Source of the DNA: an uncultured Megasphaera sp.
Lineage (GTDB): Bacteria > Bacillota > Negativicutes > Veillonellales > Megasphaeraceae
Direction of reading: 5' to 3'
DNA: 64,000 nt
Assembly (NCBI GenBank): GCA_900540735.1
Contig: UQHB01000011.1
Location: 1 to 64,000, forward strand
In this document: positions 26,715-36,345 of the stretch, piece by piece
Position numbering within the stretch: the first letter of the stretch is position 1
How the letters are laid out: each line of letters opens with the position of its first letter
Notes under the pieces: generated by a model
Database searches by the model: none
Told to the model about the DNA's origin: nothing
What the model saw: the letters and a program-made list of their open reading frames with translations, nothing else
Position numbers and translations under genes: made by a program

Positions 26715-28913
26715 ATGGAATTTAAAGACAAAGATGCGGAATTCCAGCGATTGCTTGATACGATTCACTCGTATTTGCCAAACGATTCCTGTGACAGTAT
26801 CAAAAAAGCATATCATTTAGCGGAAGAAGCGCATAAAGACCAGAAACGGGCCAGTGGTGAACCGTACATTCTCCATCCTTTGGCAGTTGCCCAGATTTTG
26901 GCAGATATGAAAATTGATACACAGACTATTACGGCATCGCTCTTGCACGATGTCGTTGAAGACACGCAGTATACGCTGGAAGATATAGAAAAACGGTTTG
27001 GCAAGGAAGTAGCCTTTTTAGTGGACGGCGTAACGAAATTGAGCCGTTTAAATTATCGGACCAAAGAAGACCAGCAGCTCAATAGTATGCGCAAAATGTT
27101 CCTCGCCATGGCCAAAGACGTGCGCGTCGTCGTTATTAAGCTCGCCGACAGACTGCACAACATGCGGACCTTGCGGTACATGCGCAGTGACAAGCAGAAG
27201 CGCATTGCTCAGGAAACGCTGGAAATTTTTGCGCCCCTTGCGCACCGCTTAGGGATTTTTAATATTAAATGGGAACTAGAAGATTTATCGTTCCGCTACT
27301 TAGAACCAGATAAATACTATGATTTAGTGGACCAAATGAAGCAAAAGCGTCACGTCCGCGAAGAAATCGTCAACGAAGCTATTAAAGTCTTAAAGAAAGC
27401 CTTAGAAGACGCGCACATTACATGCGAAATCAATGGCCGACCGAAGCATTTCTATAGTATTTACAAAAAAATGAAAAAAGACAATCGAGACCTGAGCCAG
27501 GTTTACGATTTGTTTGCCATTCGCGTCATCGTCGATACGGTCCAAGACTGTTATGGTGTCTTAGGCATTGTCCATAGCTTGTGGAAACCGCTTCCATATC
27601 GCTTCAAAGATTACATTGCTATGCCGAAACCGAACAATTACCAGTCCCTGCATACGACGGTCATTGGGACGCGGGGACAGCCTGTAGAAATCCAGATTCG
27701 CACGTGGGAAATGCACCACATTGCCGAATACGGTGTCGCGGCGCATTGGCGCTATAAAGAAGGCCATGCCAATGACGGACAAAATTCGTTCGATGAAAAG
27801 ATGGGCTGGCTCCGCAATCTGCTGGAATGGCAAGATACGAGCAACCCGAAAGAATTCGTCAATGCCTTGAAACTCGATGCTTTCTCGGATGAAGTCTTCG
27901 TCTTTTCACCGCGCGGCGACGTCATCGATTTGCCCCAGGGGGCTATTCCTATTGACTTTGCGTACCGCATTCATACGGAAGTCGGTCATCGCTGTGTCGG
28001 CGCGAAAGTAAATAATAAAATCGTTCCTCTTGATTATAAATTGAAGAACGGTGACATTGTCGAAATCATTACGTCGAAGACAGGAAAACCGAGTCTGGAC
28101 TGGCTGAAAATCGTCGGCAGTTCCGAAAGCCGCTCGAAGATTCGCAACTGGTTCAAGAAAGAAAATCGCGAAGATAATATTGCCAAAGGCTTAGAAGCAC
28201 TCGAACGAGAATGCAAACGCCTGGGCTACGACTGGAAAGTCATCAATACGTCTGGTCGTCTTGCCCGCGTAGCTAAGCAAATGAATGCTGGCTCAGAAGA
28301 CGATTTAGCCGCTGCTGTCGGTTACGGCGGATACACCGTCAATACGGTCCTCATTAAGCTCTTAGAACTGCATAAGAAAGACGAACAAAAGCAAGAAGAT
28401 GAGAGCAATTTGGCAGCCATTGAAAAATTAAAACCTCGAAAACCGACGAAGAAAAACGGCACAGGTATTCTTGTCAAAGGCGAACCAGGCCTCCTCGTGC
28501 GGCTTGCGAAGTGTTGCAGCCCTGTTCCGGGCGACCCCATTATTGGCTTCATTACGCGCGGCCGCGGCGTTTCTGTACACCGTGCGGACTGCCCGAACAT
28601 CAGTAATGGCAAAGAAGATTTAGAACGCCTTATTGATGTCGAATGGGATTACGGCGGCAGCGAAATGTATGAAGTGAACATGGAAATCACAGCCTACGAC
28701 AGAACGGGTATTATGGCGGAAATCATGGCGACTTTAGCAGAAATGAAGATTTCTATTTTGAGCGTCAACGCCAAGACGAATGACACGAAAAACGTAACCA
28801 TTCATATGGGCGTAAACATCAAAGATTTGGCACAGTTTGAATTTATTGCCACCAAAATCCGCCGCCTGAAAGATGTCTATTCTGTAGAACGCTATACAGG
28901 AGGTGCCGTGTAA
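26715..28913 (+). CDS. rel: Bifunctional (p)ppGpp synthetase/hydrolase
   Basis: A 732-residue Rel/SpoT protein controlling the stringent response. The HD hydrolase motif LLHDVVEDT lies near residue 76. The synthetase domain spans about 230-340 (RPKHFYSIYKKM, then FKDYIAMPKPNNYQSLHTT). A TGS domain lies near 390-450 and a C-terminal ACT domain near 655-730. Both catalytic halves look intact. AAAGGAGG lies before the ATG, 12 bases after recJ. Confidence 0.97.
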   Translation: MEFKDKDAEFQRLLDTIHSYLPNDSCDSIKKAYHLAEEAHKDQKRASGEPYILHPLAVAQILADMKIDTQTITASLLHDVVEDTQYTLEDIEKRFGKEVAFLVDGVTKLSRLNYRTKEDQQLNSMRKMFLAMAKDVRVVVIKLADRLHNMRTLRYMRSDKQKRIAQETLEIFAPLAHRLGIFNIKWELEDLSFRYLEPDKYYDLVDQMKQKRHVREEIVNEAIKVLKKALEDAHITCEINGRPKHFYSIYKKMKKDNRDLSQVYDLFAIRVIVDTVQDCYGVLGIVHSLWKPLPYRFKDYIAMPKPNNYQSLHTTVIGTRGQPVEIQIRTWEMHHIAEYGVAAHWRYKEGHANDGQNSFDEKMGWLRNLLEWQDTSNPKEFVNALKLDAFSDEVFVFSPRGDVIDLPQGAIPIDFAYRIHTEVGHRCVGAKVNNKIVPLDYKLKNGDIVEIITSKTGKPSLDWLKIVGSSESRSKIRNWFKKENREDNIAKGLEALERECKRLGYDWKVINTSGRLARVAKQMNAGSEDDLAAAVGYGGYTVNTVLIKLLELHKKDEQKQEDESNLAAIEKLKPRKPTKKNGTGILVKGEPGLLVRLAKCCSPVPGDPIIGFITRGRGVSVHRADCPNISNGKEDLERLIDVEWDYGGSEMYEVNMEITAYDRTGIMAEIMATLAEMKISILSVNAKTNDTKNVTIHMGVNIKDLAQFEFIATKIRRLKDVYSVERYTGGAV

Positions 28914-28914
28914 G

Positions 28915-29364
28915 ATGAGAGCTGTCATTCAGCGGACTAATCAGTCGTCTGTCACGTCTGATGGTGGCGAAACGGGCCGCATTGGCAAGGGACTGACGGT
29001 CCTGCTCGGTGTGGGCCAAAACGACACGGAAAAAGACGTGCAGTACATGGTAGATAAGATTACGAATTTACGTATCTTCGAAGACGAGAATGATAAATTA
29101 AACTTGTCTCTAAAAGATATTGGCGGCTCTTTGCTCGTCATTTCGCAGTTTACCTTATACGGCGATGCCCGTCATGGCAGACGGCCTAGTTTTACAGAGG
29201 CTGCGCCGCCAGACGAGGCCAATCGCTTATATGAATTATTTGTCCAAGACGTAGAAGCTCTCGGTATTCCCGTAGGGACTGGCCGTTTTCGGACACACAT
29301 GGTCGTCTCCCTTGATAATGACGGCCCTGTGACGATTTTATTAGATAGTAAGAAAGTATTTTAA
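28915..29364 (+). CDS. dtd: D-aminoacyl-tRNA deacylase
   Basis: A 149-residue editing enzyme that hydrolyses D-amino acids from tRNA. SQFTLYGDARHGRRPSF and the NDGPVT motif form the active-site pocket. The segment before NDGPVT reads GRFRTHMVVSL where most family members have FGA-M; this is a modest divergence. It starts one base after the rel stop, with GGAGGTG inside rel. Confidence 0.93.
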   Translation: MRAVIQRTNQSSVTSDGGETGRIGKGLTVLLGVGQNDTEKDVQYMVDKITNLRIFEDENDKLNLSLKDIGGSLLVISQFTLYGDARHGRRPSFTEAAPPDEANRLYELFVQDVEALGIPVGTGRFRTHMVVSLDNDGPVTILLDSKKVF

Positions 29365-29378
29365 AGGAGGAAGGCTCT

Positions 29379-30014
29379 ATGAGCATGAAATATATGACTA
29401 TGGTCTTAGGTCCGGTCATGACGAACTGCTACATTGTCTATGATAGTGATACGAAAGACGCCATGGTCATTGACCCGGCTTGGGATTATAAAAAAATTGA
29501 CCAAGCCTTGCGGGACCATGGGTTGACACTGAAATTGATTTTCTTGACCCACGGTCACGCAGACCACATTGGGGCACTGCAAGAATTACGGCAGAAGAAA
29601 AACGTCCCTGTGTACGTAGGCGAAGGGGATAAGGGCTTAATTACTAATTCCCATAATAATTTGTCTATGTTCATGGGTGCGCCTATTGTCTGCGATTCTG
29701 CAGATTACATTGCCCATGATGGCGACATCATTACGGTGGGTAACCTCAAATTTAAAGTCCTCGAAACACCGGGGCATACGCCGGGAGGCTTGAGCCTCTA
29801 TGGCAATGGTGTCGTCTTTGCCGGTGATACGCTCTTTAGATATTCTGTTGGGCGGACCGATTTATACGGCGGCGATACGGCGACACTCATTCAAAGCATT
29901 AACGACAAGCTCATGACTCTTCCTGATGATACGGTTGTCTTGCCGGGCCACGGCCCATCGTCCCTGATTGGGGACGAATGGCGCAATAATCCGTTCCTTA
30001 CTGGCGGGTGGTAG
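29379..30014 (+). CDS. Metallo-beta-lactamase fold hydrolase (glyoxalase II-like)
   Basis: A 211-residue zinc hydrolase. LTHGHADHIG supplies the HxHxDH metal ligands; ETPGHTPGG, FAGDTLF and LPGHGPSS complete the site. It is a small YcbL/glyoxalase II-like thioesterase; the substrate is unproven. Strong AAAGGAGG before the ATG; 14 bases after dtd. Confidence 0.9.
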   Translation: MSMKYMTMVLGPVMTNCYIVYDSDTKDAMVIDPAWDYKKIDQALRDHGLTLKLIFLTHGHADHIGALQELRQKKNVPVYVGEGDKGLITNSHNNLSMFMGAPIVCDSADYIAHDGDIITVGNLKFKVLETPGHTPGGLSLYGNGVVFAGDTLFRYSVGRTDLYGGDTATLIQSINDKLMTLPDDTVVLPGHGPSSLIGDEWRNNPFLTGGW

Positions 30015-30018
30015 TCCC

Positions 30019-31098
30019 ATGGCTATGCAAAAAGGATCACAGTTTTGGCTGCGCGTGGTCATTGCAGTGCTGGCAGCATCGTTGTTTTTTATGGTCCATG
30101 CCATTTATTGGCCCGTTATTATCTCCTTGATTTTAACGTTTATTATGATGCCCATTCGCGATGCAGTACTGCATATTTTTCAGCGTCTTACGAAACGGCA
30201 ATTACCAATTGATTTAGCCATCCTTATATCCTTTGCCGTATTAATTTGTATTATTTCTCTCTTGACGAATATCATTTTAAAGCCTCTCGTAGCACAGGTG
30301 AATTTGTTTGCTGCGAACTTTAATGATATTGTCGCGAAAATGGCAGCCCTCGTAGCGGAATTAGAAAATGAACAGACTCAATTCTACATTCCTAATCACT
30401 TTAAGTCGATCATTAATGAAGCGTTTATTAAGTTCAGCAACTACGGTGTCGATGGAATTTCTAATCTCATCAGTTCGGTCTTTTACATTGCCGGTACAGT
30501 CGTAGAATTTTTCGTTGTTCCTTTTATTACGTTTTATTTTATGAAAGACGGAGGGCACATGGTGCAGGCCTTTGTACGGCTCTACCCAGCATCGTACCAA
30601 GGACAGCTTATGCAGGTCTTTCATGAAGTGCAGCATGTCTTAAGCCGCTATATTCGCGGTCAAATCCTCATGAGCTGCATCATTGCCACGCTCACCTTTA
30701 TTGGCATGTGGGCCTTAGGTGTACCGTATCCCATGGTCATTGGCGTACTCGCAGCCATTACGGAATGGGTGCCTATTGTCGGGCCAATCGTCGGGGCTAT
30801 TCCGGCGATTCTCTTAGGCGCGACTATTGATTTAGGCCTGGCCGTCAAAGTCTTAGTGTTTTACGTTATTATCCAGCAGATAGACAGTCATCTCATTATG
30901 CCGCAAGTCATGGGGGCTGTCATCAGTATTCATCCTGTCGTCATTGTCATTGCCTTACTGGTGGGAGGCACCCTGTTTGGCGTAGCCGGTATGATTTTGA
31001 CCGTGCCTGTGACGGCAGTACTGCAAATTATCTGCAAGCATTTATGGTTTTACAATACTTATAGAGAAAAGGCGATGAACGTACATGGAAAAGAATAA
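30019..31098 (+). CDS. AI-2E family (PerM-like) membrane transporter
   Basis: A 359-residue integral membrane protein with about eight hydrophobic segments. The central FFVVPFITFYFMKDG and the late GVLAAITEWVPIVGPIVGA segment are hallmarks of the AI-2E/PerM family. Family members have been linked to AI-2 export or Na+/H+ exchange; the role here is unknown. The Shine-Dalgarno is weak. It overlaps the next gene by 14 bases. Confidence 0.88.
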   Translation: MAMQKGSQFWLRVVIAVLAASLFFMVHAIYWPVIISLILTFIMMPIRDAVLHIFQRLTKRQLPIDLAILISFAVLICIISLLTNIILKPLVAQVNLFAANFNDIVAKMAALVAELENEQTQFYIPNHFKSIINEAFIKFSNYGVDGISNLISSVFYIAGTVVEFFVVPFITFYFMKDGGHMVQAFVRLYPASYQGQLMQVFHEVQHVLSRYIRGQILMSCIIATLTFIGMWALGVPYPMVIGVLAAITEWVPIVGPIVGAIPAILLGATIDLGLAVKVLVFYVIIQQIDSHLIMPQVMGAVISIHPVVIVIALLVGGTLFGVAGMILTVPVTAVLQIICKHLWFYNTYREKAMNVHGKE

Positions 31099-31657
31099 AG
31101 AAGAAATTATGGAAAGCATGTTAAAACGGATGAAAGAAAAAATTAAAGACAAGAAATGTAAAATGACTTCCCAGCGTCAAGTCATTTTAAAAGCTTTTGT
31201 CGATAGTGAAATCCGTCATATGAGTGCTGAAGAAGTCTTTGAAGCCGTGAAAAAAATGGCTCCTGATATTGGCCTTGCTACAGTATATCGGACACTCGAC
31301 TTGTTTACGGAAATGGACCTTTTGAAAAAACTCGATTTCGATGACGGGTGCAGCCGCTACGAATTAAACGACCGCGAAACAGAAGGACACTTCCATCATC
31401 ACCTCATTTGCCTGGAATGCGGCAAAGTGTGGGAATGCCAGGACGACCTATTGGAAACACTCGAATCTATCCTTGCTAAACGGTTGCATTTCCAGACTGT
31501 CGACCATCAGTTGAAAGTCTATGGGTACTGCGAAGAATGCCAGAAGAAACGCAAAGCTGCAGCTGAAGCAGAAGCACAGCGCATTGCTGCTCGCGAAGCA
31601 GAAGAAGCAGCCCATAAAGTGCATCATCACCGGAAACATCATGTCATCGCCGAATAA
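31085..31657 (+). CDS. Fur-family metalloregulator with His-rich tail
   Basis: A 190-residue Fur/PerR/Zur-type repressor. The winged helix contains GLATVYRTLDLF (near residue 62). HFHHHLICLECGKVWEC and the later YCEECQKK supply the metal site and the structural CxxC pairs. Family proteins are normally about 140-160 residues. Here, after the second CxxC, a roughly 38-residue tail is Ala/Glu/Arg-rich and ends in a histidine cluster (VHHHRKHH). The tail overlaps the hemZ start by 17 bases. The metal specificity cannot be read; the feo operon and suf repeats are possible targets. Confidence 0.9.
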   Translation: MEKNKEEIMESMLKRMKEKIKDKKCKMTSQRQVILKAFVDSEIRHMSAEEVFEAVKKMAPDIGLATVYRTLDLFTEMDLLKKLDFDDGCSRYELNDRETEGHFHHHLICLECGKVWECQDDLLETLESILAKRLHFQTVDHQLKVYGYCEECQKKRKAAAEAEAQRIAAREAEEAAHKVHHHRKHHVIAE

Positions 31658-33110
31658 TATCGGCCAAACCTATCGCTATGACGGCCCTGTGAGACTCCAT
31701 GCCCTGGTCGGGCAGGTTCTGGCAGGGCTTGGTTATATAGGTGGTAAAGGGGAACTGCCTGTTGGTGCAGTCGTAACGATTCGGGAAACAGAAGGCAAAC
31801 TCATCTTATCCTGTACCTTTAGGCAGGGAGAAGAATCCTTTTCGTCTGAAGCGTGGTTCTTTGACCATACGAAGGAAGCAGGAACGCTTAAGACGTGTCT
31901 CATGGAATGGCATCAACGCTATACAGGCGCGCCGCCGAGCCCGTGGGGGACGCTCATGGGCGTGCGGCCCACGAAGCTCGTCCATCGTCTCTTTGATGGA
32001 GGATATACGCCAGAAGCGGCGCAAGCACATCTTGTCGAGACCTATCACACGTCGCGCCAGACTGCTGCGGACTTAGTGCACATGGCGGCCTTGCAGCGGC
32101 CCTATGTCAGCGGCGGTACCAAGAGTGTCTCTGTGTATGTTGGCATTCCTTATTGTTCCAGTCATTGTTTGTATTGTTCCTTTCCATCACGCCTCATTGG
32201 GGCCGAAGGGGACGAGGCATTGCAAGCCTTTGTCGCCGCTATGAAGCGTGATATAGCGGCCATTCATGCCTTTTGTGCGCACTATGACCTGTCTATTAGT
32301 ACGGTCTATGTGGGCGGCGGTACGCCGACGTGTCTGACCGTATGGGCACTGGAACGCTTGCTCAAGGCTATGCGTGAAAACTTCGGCATAACACAGGAAT
32401 GGACTGTCGAAGCAGGCCGTCCTGATACGGCAACGAGAGAAAAACTCCAGCTTCTCTACGACTATGGTGTGGATCGCATTAGCGTCAATCCCCAGACGAT
32501 GCAGCAACGATTGCTCGATGCCTTAGGGCGAAAGCACCGCGTCGAAGACATTTACGCTATGTACAATACGTGCAAACAAATAGGCTTTCGCCTAGTCAAT
32601 ATGGACTTTATTGCCGGTCTTCCCGGACAAAGTGTAGAAGATATGCAGGAAAATATGGAAATCGTTTGCCAACTACACCCAGAAAATGTTACAATTCATA
32701 CGTTAGCATTAAAAAAGAGGGCACCCTTATTCCATCATCCCTTGCGCCAGCACATTCCGCCTGCCCCTCTCGTGCAGGACATGGTTACGCTCTGTCAGGA
32801 TAGGCTCGGCCAAGGCGGGTATATTCCCTATTATATGTATCGCCAAACCTATATGGCAGCAAGCTTTGCTAATGTGGGCTATGCCTTGCCTGAGGCCATT
32901 GGCAGATATAATATTGAAATGATGGAAGAACGGCAGTCCGTCTTAGGTGCAGGCCCAGGCAGTGCGACCAAACTCATTGCCCAAGATGGACAGGGCCTGC
33001 AAAAACTGTATATGCCAAAAACGATAGCCGATTACGTGCAGCACGTCGATGAAAAAATCATGCGCCGCCAGCATTTAGGAGCTATTATATATGGAGGAGA
33101 GGATTGGTAA
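31641..33110 (+). CDS. hemZ: HemZ-type oxygen-independent coproporphyrinogen dehydrogenase-like radical SAM protein
   Basis: A 489-residue radical SAM protein. YCSSHCLYCSF (near residue 172) is the CX3CX2C cluster site, and YVGGGTPTCLT the following glycine-rich SAM segment. The unusual N-terminal extension before the cluster, including WGTLMGVRPTKLVH, is characteristic of HemZ rather than HemN/HemW. The function of HemZ in haem synthesis is debated. The ATG at 31641 lies within the fur-like gene and has only a weak ribosome site, so coupling is likely. Confidence 0.88.
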   Translation: MSSPNNIGQTYRYDGPVRLHALVGQVLAGLGYIGGKGELPVGAVVTIRETEGKLILSCTFRQGEESFSSEAWFFDHTKEAGTLKTCLMEWHQRYTGAPPSPWGTLMGVRPTKLVHRLFDGGYTPEAAQAHLVETYHTSRQTAADLVHMAALQRPYVSGGTKSVSVYVGIPYCSSHCLYCSFPSRLIGAEGDEALQAFVAAMKRDIAAIHAFCAHYDLSISTVYVGGGTPTCLTVWALERLLKAMRENFGITQEWTVEAGRPDTATREKLQLLYDYGVDRISVNPQTMQQRLLDALGRKHRVEDIYAMYNTCKQIGFRLVNMDFIAGLPGQSVEDMQENMEIVCQLHPENVTIHTLALKKRAPLFHHPLRQHIPPAPLVQDMVTLCQDRLGQGGYIPYYMYRQTYMAASFANVGYALPEAIGRYNIEMMEERQSVLGAGPGSATKLIAQDGQGLQKLYMPKTIADYVQHVDEKIMRRQHLGAIIYGGEDW

Positions 33111-34375
33111 TGGCAATTACGGCACCGCGGGGAACGCAAGATTTCTTGCCCGAACAAACAGCGGAATGGCAAATGCTTGAAGCGAAAATTCGCCACATTT
33201 GCTCGCTCTATGGATTCGGCGAAATTCGCACCCCTATGTTTGAAAGTACGGAATTATTTTTACGCGGTATTGGTGAAACTACAGACGTTGTAACGAAGGA
33301 AATGTACACCTTCAATGACCGCGGCGGCAGAAGCATGACGCTCCGCCCGGAAAACACAGCCTCTGTAGTCCGCGCCTTTTTAGAACATAAATTATATGGC
33401 GAACAGAAAGTCCACAAATTCTACTACATGGGGCCTATGTTCCGTCACGACCGTCCCCAAGCAGGCCGGTATCGTCAATTTAATCAATTTGGCGTCGAAG
33501 AAATTGGCTCTAAAGACCCGGCAGTCGATGCAGAAATCATTGCTATGGCTTTCCAGCTCTTCCATGAATTGGGCCTCAATGATTTAGTCTTGCATTTAAA
33601 CTCCGTTGGCTGCCCACACTGCCGTCCTATTTATCGGCAAAAACTGCTCGATTTCTTTGCTGGTAAAAAAGACGAACTCTGCGATGACTGCAAAGCCCGT
33701 CTCGACAAGAATCCTCTCCGCGTATTGGATTGCAAAGAAGAAGGGTGCAAACACGCCTCCATTGGTGTACCGGAAATTACGGACAACCTCTGTGACGACT
33801 GCAAAGCACACTTTGAAAAAGTACAGGAATATTTGACGAAAATCGGTATTCCTTTCGAATTAGACCCGCGCCTCGTCCGCGGCCTCGACTACTACACGAA
33901 TACGGCCTTTGAAATCATGTACGCTCCCTTAGGCGCACAGAGCACGGTCTGCGGTGGCGGCCGCTACGATGGCCTCATCGAAGAAGTAGGCGGCCCGTCG
34001 ACACCAGGCATTGGCTTTGCTATCGGTATGGAACGGCTCTTGTTGACCCTCAAAGAACAAGGCCTCTTGCCGCCGGTTCCGAAGAAACGGCCTGTCTTCA
34101 TCGTGGCCCTTGGGGACGATGCAAAGACCAAAGCCTTTGAATTAGAACAAGCCCTGCGGACCAAAGATATATATGCAGAAATCGATCTCATGGGCCGCAG
34201 CATGAAAGGCCAAATGAAGTCTGCTAATAAACTCGATGCTGACTATACGGTCATCATTGGTGAAGACGAATTGGCTAAGGGCATTGCCCAAGTCCGCAAC
34301 ATGGAAACGAAAGAACAAGTCAGCGTTCCCCTTGATGGGATTGTTGGATATATGGAAACACACAAGAAGGGATGA
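33110..34375 (+). CDS. hisS: Histidyl-tRNA synthetase
   Basis: A 421-residue class II aminoacyl-tRNA synthetase. Motif 2 is the GRYRQFNQFGVEEIG region, the histidine-specific segment is LVRGLDYYTNTAFEI, and motif 3 ends in GIGFAIGMERLLL. A C-terminal anticodon domain follows. The start overlaps the hemZ stop by one base (TAATG), with GGAGGAGAGG upstream inside hemZ. Confidence 0.97.
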   Translation: MAITAPRGTQDFLPEQTAEWQMLEAKIRHICSLYGFGEIRTPMFESTELFLRGIGETTDVVTKEMYTFNDRGGRSMTLRPENTASVVRAFLEHKLYGEQKVHKFYYMGPMFRHDRPQAGRYRQFNQFGVEEIGSKDPAVDAEIIAMAFQLFHELGLNDLVLHLNSVGCPHCRPIYRQKLLDFFAGKKDELCDDCKARLDKNPLRVLDCKEEGCKHASIGVPEITDNLCDDCKAHFEKVQEYLTKIGIPFELDPRLVRGLDYYTNTAFEIMYAPLGAQSTVCGGGRYDGLIEEVGGPSTPGIGFAIGMERLLLTLKEQGLLPPVPKKRPVFIVALGDDAKTKAFELEQALRTKDIYAEIDLMGRSMKGQMKSANKLDADYTVIIGEDELAKGIAQVRNMETKEQVSVPLDGIVGYMETHKKG

Positions 34376-34382
34376 TTAACTC

Positions 34383-36176
34383 ATGGATACAATGGAAGGT
34401 TTACACCGCTCGCAGTATTGCGCTGAAGTAAGCGAAGCGGATAATGGCAAAGAAGTCACGCTCTGTGGCTGGGTCGAACGACGTCGTGACCACGGCGGTT
34501 TGATTTTTATTGATTTACGGGACCGCACCGGCATTGTTCAGGTCGTTTCTTCGCCAGACTATGAAGAAGAAGCCTTCAAAAAAGCAGAACAAGTCCGTAC
34601 GGAATACGTTCTCGCCATTCGCGGCGTTGTCCGTATGCGTGACAAAGACACAGTCAATCCGAAAATGAAGACCGGTACGATTGAAATCCGCTGCGAAGAA
34701 TTACGGATTCTCAACTCGTCGAAGACACCACCGTTCTACATTGAAGATAACATCGACGTAGACGAAAAAATCCGCCTCAAATATCGGTACCTCGACCTCC
34801 GTCGTCCGGAAATGCAGAATAACCTCATGATGCGGAATAAAGTAAAACACGCGATTCGTAACTTCTTAAATGAAAACGGCTTCATCGATATTGAAACGCC
34901 GGAACTCTGCAAGAGCACGCCAGAAGGCGCTCGTGACTACCTCGTACCAAGCCGTGTCAACCCAGGCAAATTCTATGCTCTCCCGCAATCTCCGCAGCTC
35001 TTCAAACAGCTCCTCATGATTTCCGGTATGGACCGGTACTATCAGATTGCACGCTGCTTCCGTGATGAAGACCTCCGTGCAGACCGTCAGCCTGAATTCA
35101 CGCAGATCGATATGGAAATGTCCTTCATGGACCAAGAACAAATCTTGACGCTCGTTGAAAACATGGTTCATTATGTCTTCAAAGAAGCTCTTGGCCACGA
35201 AGTGGAACTCCCAATTCATCGCATGACTTGGGACTACGCCATGGCTAACTACGGCTCTGACAAACCGGATATCCGTTTTGACATGAAATTTACGGATATT
35301 ACAGACCTCGTTAAAGATACAGATTTTAAAGTATTCCGCAGTGTCGTCGACAATGGCGGTCAAGTCAAAGCTATCAACGTCAAAGGCGATGCGAACATTC
35401 CTCGCCGTGAATTAGACGGCCTCGTCGAATACGTTGGCCGCTATGGCGCAAAAGGCCTCGCTTGGATTGGCTTCCTCGAAGACGGTACACTTAAATCGCA
35501 GGTTAAGAAATTCCTCGGTGAAGACACACTCCGTGCTATTGGCGAAAAATGCGGTGCTGAAACAGGTGACTTAATCCTCATGATTGCAGATAAACCGTCT
35601 GTCGTTGCAGCAGCTCTTGGCGAACTCCGTAAAGAAATGGGCCGTCGTATGGGCCTTATTGACGAAAACAAATTTGCTTTCACATGGGTTGTGGACTTCC
35701 CGATGTTCGAATACAGCGAAGAAGAACACCGCTACGTTGCAATGCACCATCCGTTCACAGCACCGCGCGACGAAGATTTGGATAAACTCGAAACAGACCA
35801 GGCGCATGTCTATGCGAAAGCATATGACCTCGTCCTCAACGGCATTGAATTAGGCGGCGGTTCCCTACGTATTTACCAGCCTGAAATTCAGGAACGAGTC
35901 TTCAAAGCAATCGGCCTGAGTAAAAAAGAAGCAGAACAGAAATTTGGCTTCTTGCTCCGTGCTTTTGAATACGGTGCACCACCACATGGCGGCTTGGCAT
36001 TTGGTCTCGACCGCATGATTATGCTCATGCTCAAGCGGAAATCTATCCGTGATGTCATTGCTTTCCCGAAAACACAGAACGCAATCGACCCGATGAGCGA
36101 AGCTCCGTCTGAAGTTACAGCAAAACAGCTCCATGAATTGCATATTCAGGCAGAAACAGATTTAGTTAAAAAATAA
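34383..36176 (+). CDS. aspS: Aspartyl-tRNA synthetase
   Basis: A 597-residue bacterial-type class II enzyme. It has an N-terminal OB domain (CGWVERRRDHGGLIFIDLRD), motif 2 FRDEDLRADRQPEFTQID, an inserted GAD domain and the C-terminal FGLDRMIMLM motif. Length is typical. It closes the recJ-to-aspS operon, seven bases after hisS, and is followed by a terminator. Confidence 0.97.
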   Translation: MDTMEGLHRSQYCAEVSEADNGKEVTLCGWVERRRDHGGLIFIDLRDRTGIVQVVSSPDYEEEAFKKAEQVRTEYVLAIRGVVRMRDKDTVNPKMKTGTIEIRCEELRILNSSKTPPFYIEDNIDVDEKIRLKYRYLDLRRPEMQNNLMMRNKVKHAIRNFLNENGFIDIETPELCKSTPEGARDYLVPSRVNPGKFYALPQSPQLFKQLLMISGMDRYYQIARCFRDEDLRADRQPEFTQIDMEMSFMDQEQILTLVENMVHYVFKEALGHEVELPIHRMTWDYAMANYGSDKPDIRFDMKFTDITDLVKDTDFKVFRSVVDNGGQVKAINVKGDANIPRRELDGLVEYVGRYGAKGLAWIGFLEDGTLKSQVKKFLGEDTLRAIGEKCGAETGDLILMIADKPSVVAAALGELRKEMGRRMGLIDENKFAFTWVVDFPMFEYSEEEHRYVAMHHPFTAPRDEDLDKLETDQAHVYAKAYDLVLNGIELGGGSLRIYQPEIQERVFKAIGLSKKEAEQKFGFLLRAFEYGAPPHGGLAFGLDRMIMLMLKRKSIRDVIAFPKTQNAIDPMSEAPSEVTAKQLHELHIQAETDLVKK

Positions 36177-36193
36177 ATCATACAATCCATACG

Positions 36194-36230
36194 AAAAGAC
36201 ACTGGAATATTTCCAGTGTCTTTTTTATTT
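36194..36230 (+). terminator. Terminator of the recJ-aspS operon
   Basis: AAAAGACACTGGAA (36194-36207) pairs perfectly with TTCCAGTGTCTTTT (36211-36224) and is followed by TTATTT. Confidence 0.92.
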
Positions 36231-36244
36231 AGTCATAAATATAT

Positions 36245-36272
36245 TTGCTTTTTATACTATTTACCGTATACT
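36245..36272 (+). promoter_or_regulatory. Promoter of the type I toxin mRNA
   Basis: TTGCTT (36245-36250), 16 bases, TATACT (36267-36272). It predicts a leader of about 65 bases before the toxin ATG. Confidence 0.6.
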
Positions 36273-36321
36273 AGTACTCATGGCGAGTTTCTCGCCTGGG
36301 ATAGTCCGGTAATCGGTTTTT

Positions 36322-36340
36322 CCTCCTTGATAGGAGGTGA
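36322..36340 (+). promoter_or_regulatory. Shine-Dalgarno of the toxin sequestered in a hairpin
   Basis: The near-perfect AGGAGGTGA (36332-36340) is preceded by CCTCC (36322-36326). CCTCC can pair with GGAGG (36333-36337) around TTGATA. Occlusion of the ribosome site is a hallmark of many type I toxin mRNAs. Confidence 0.7.
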
Positions 36341-36345
36341 TTAGA

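Noticed and set aside
34866..35363. A 165-codon minus-strand ORF inside aspS
   Set aside because: Antisense to the catalytic core of AspRS; no support as a gene.
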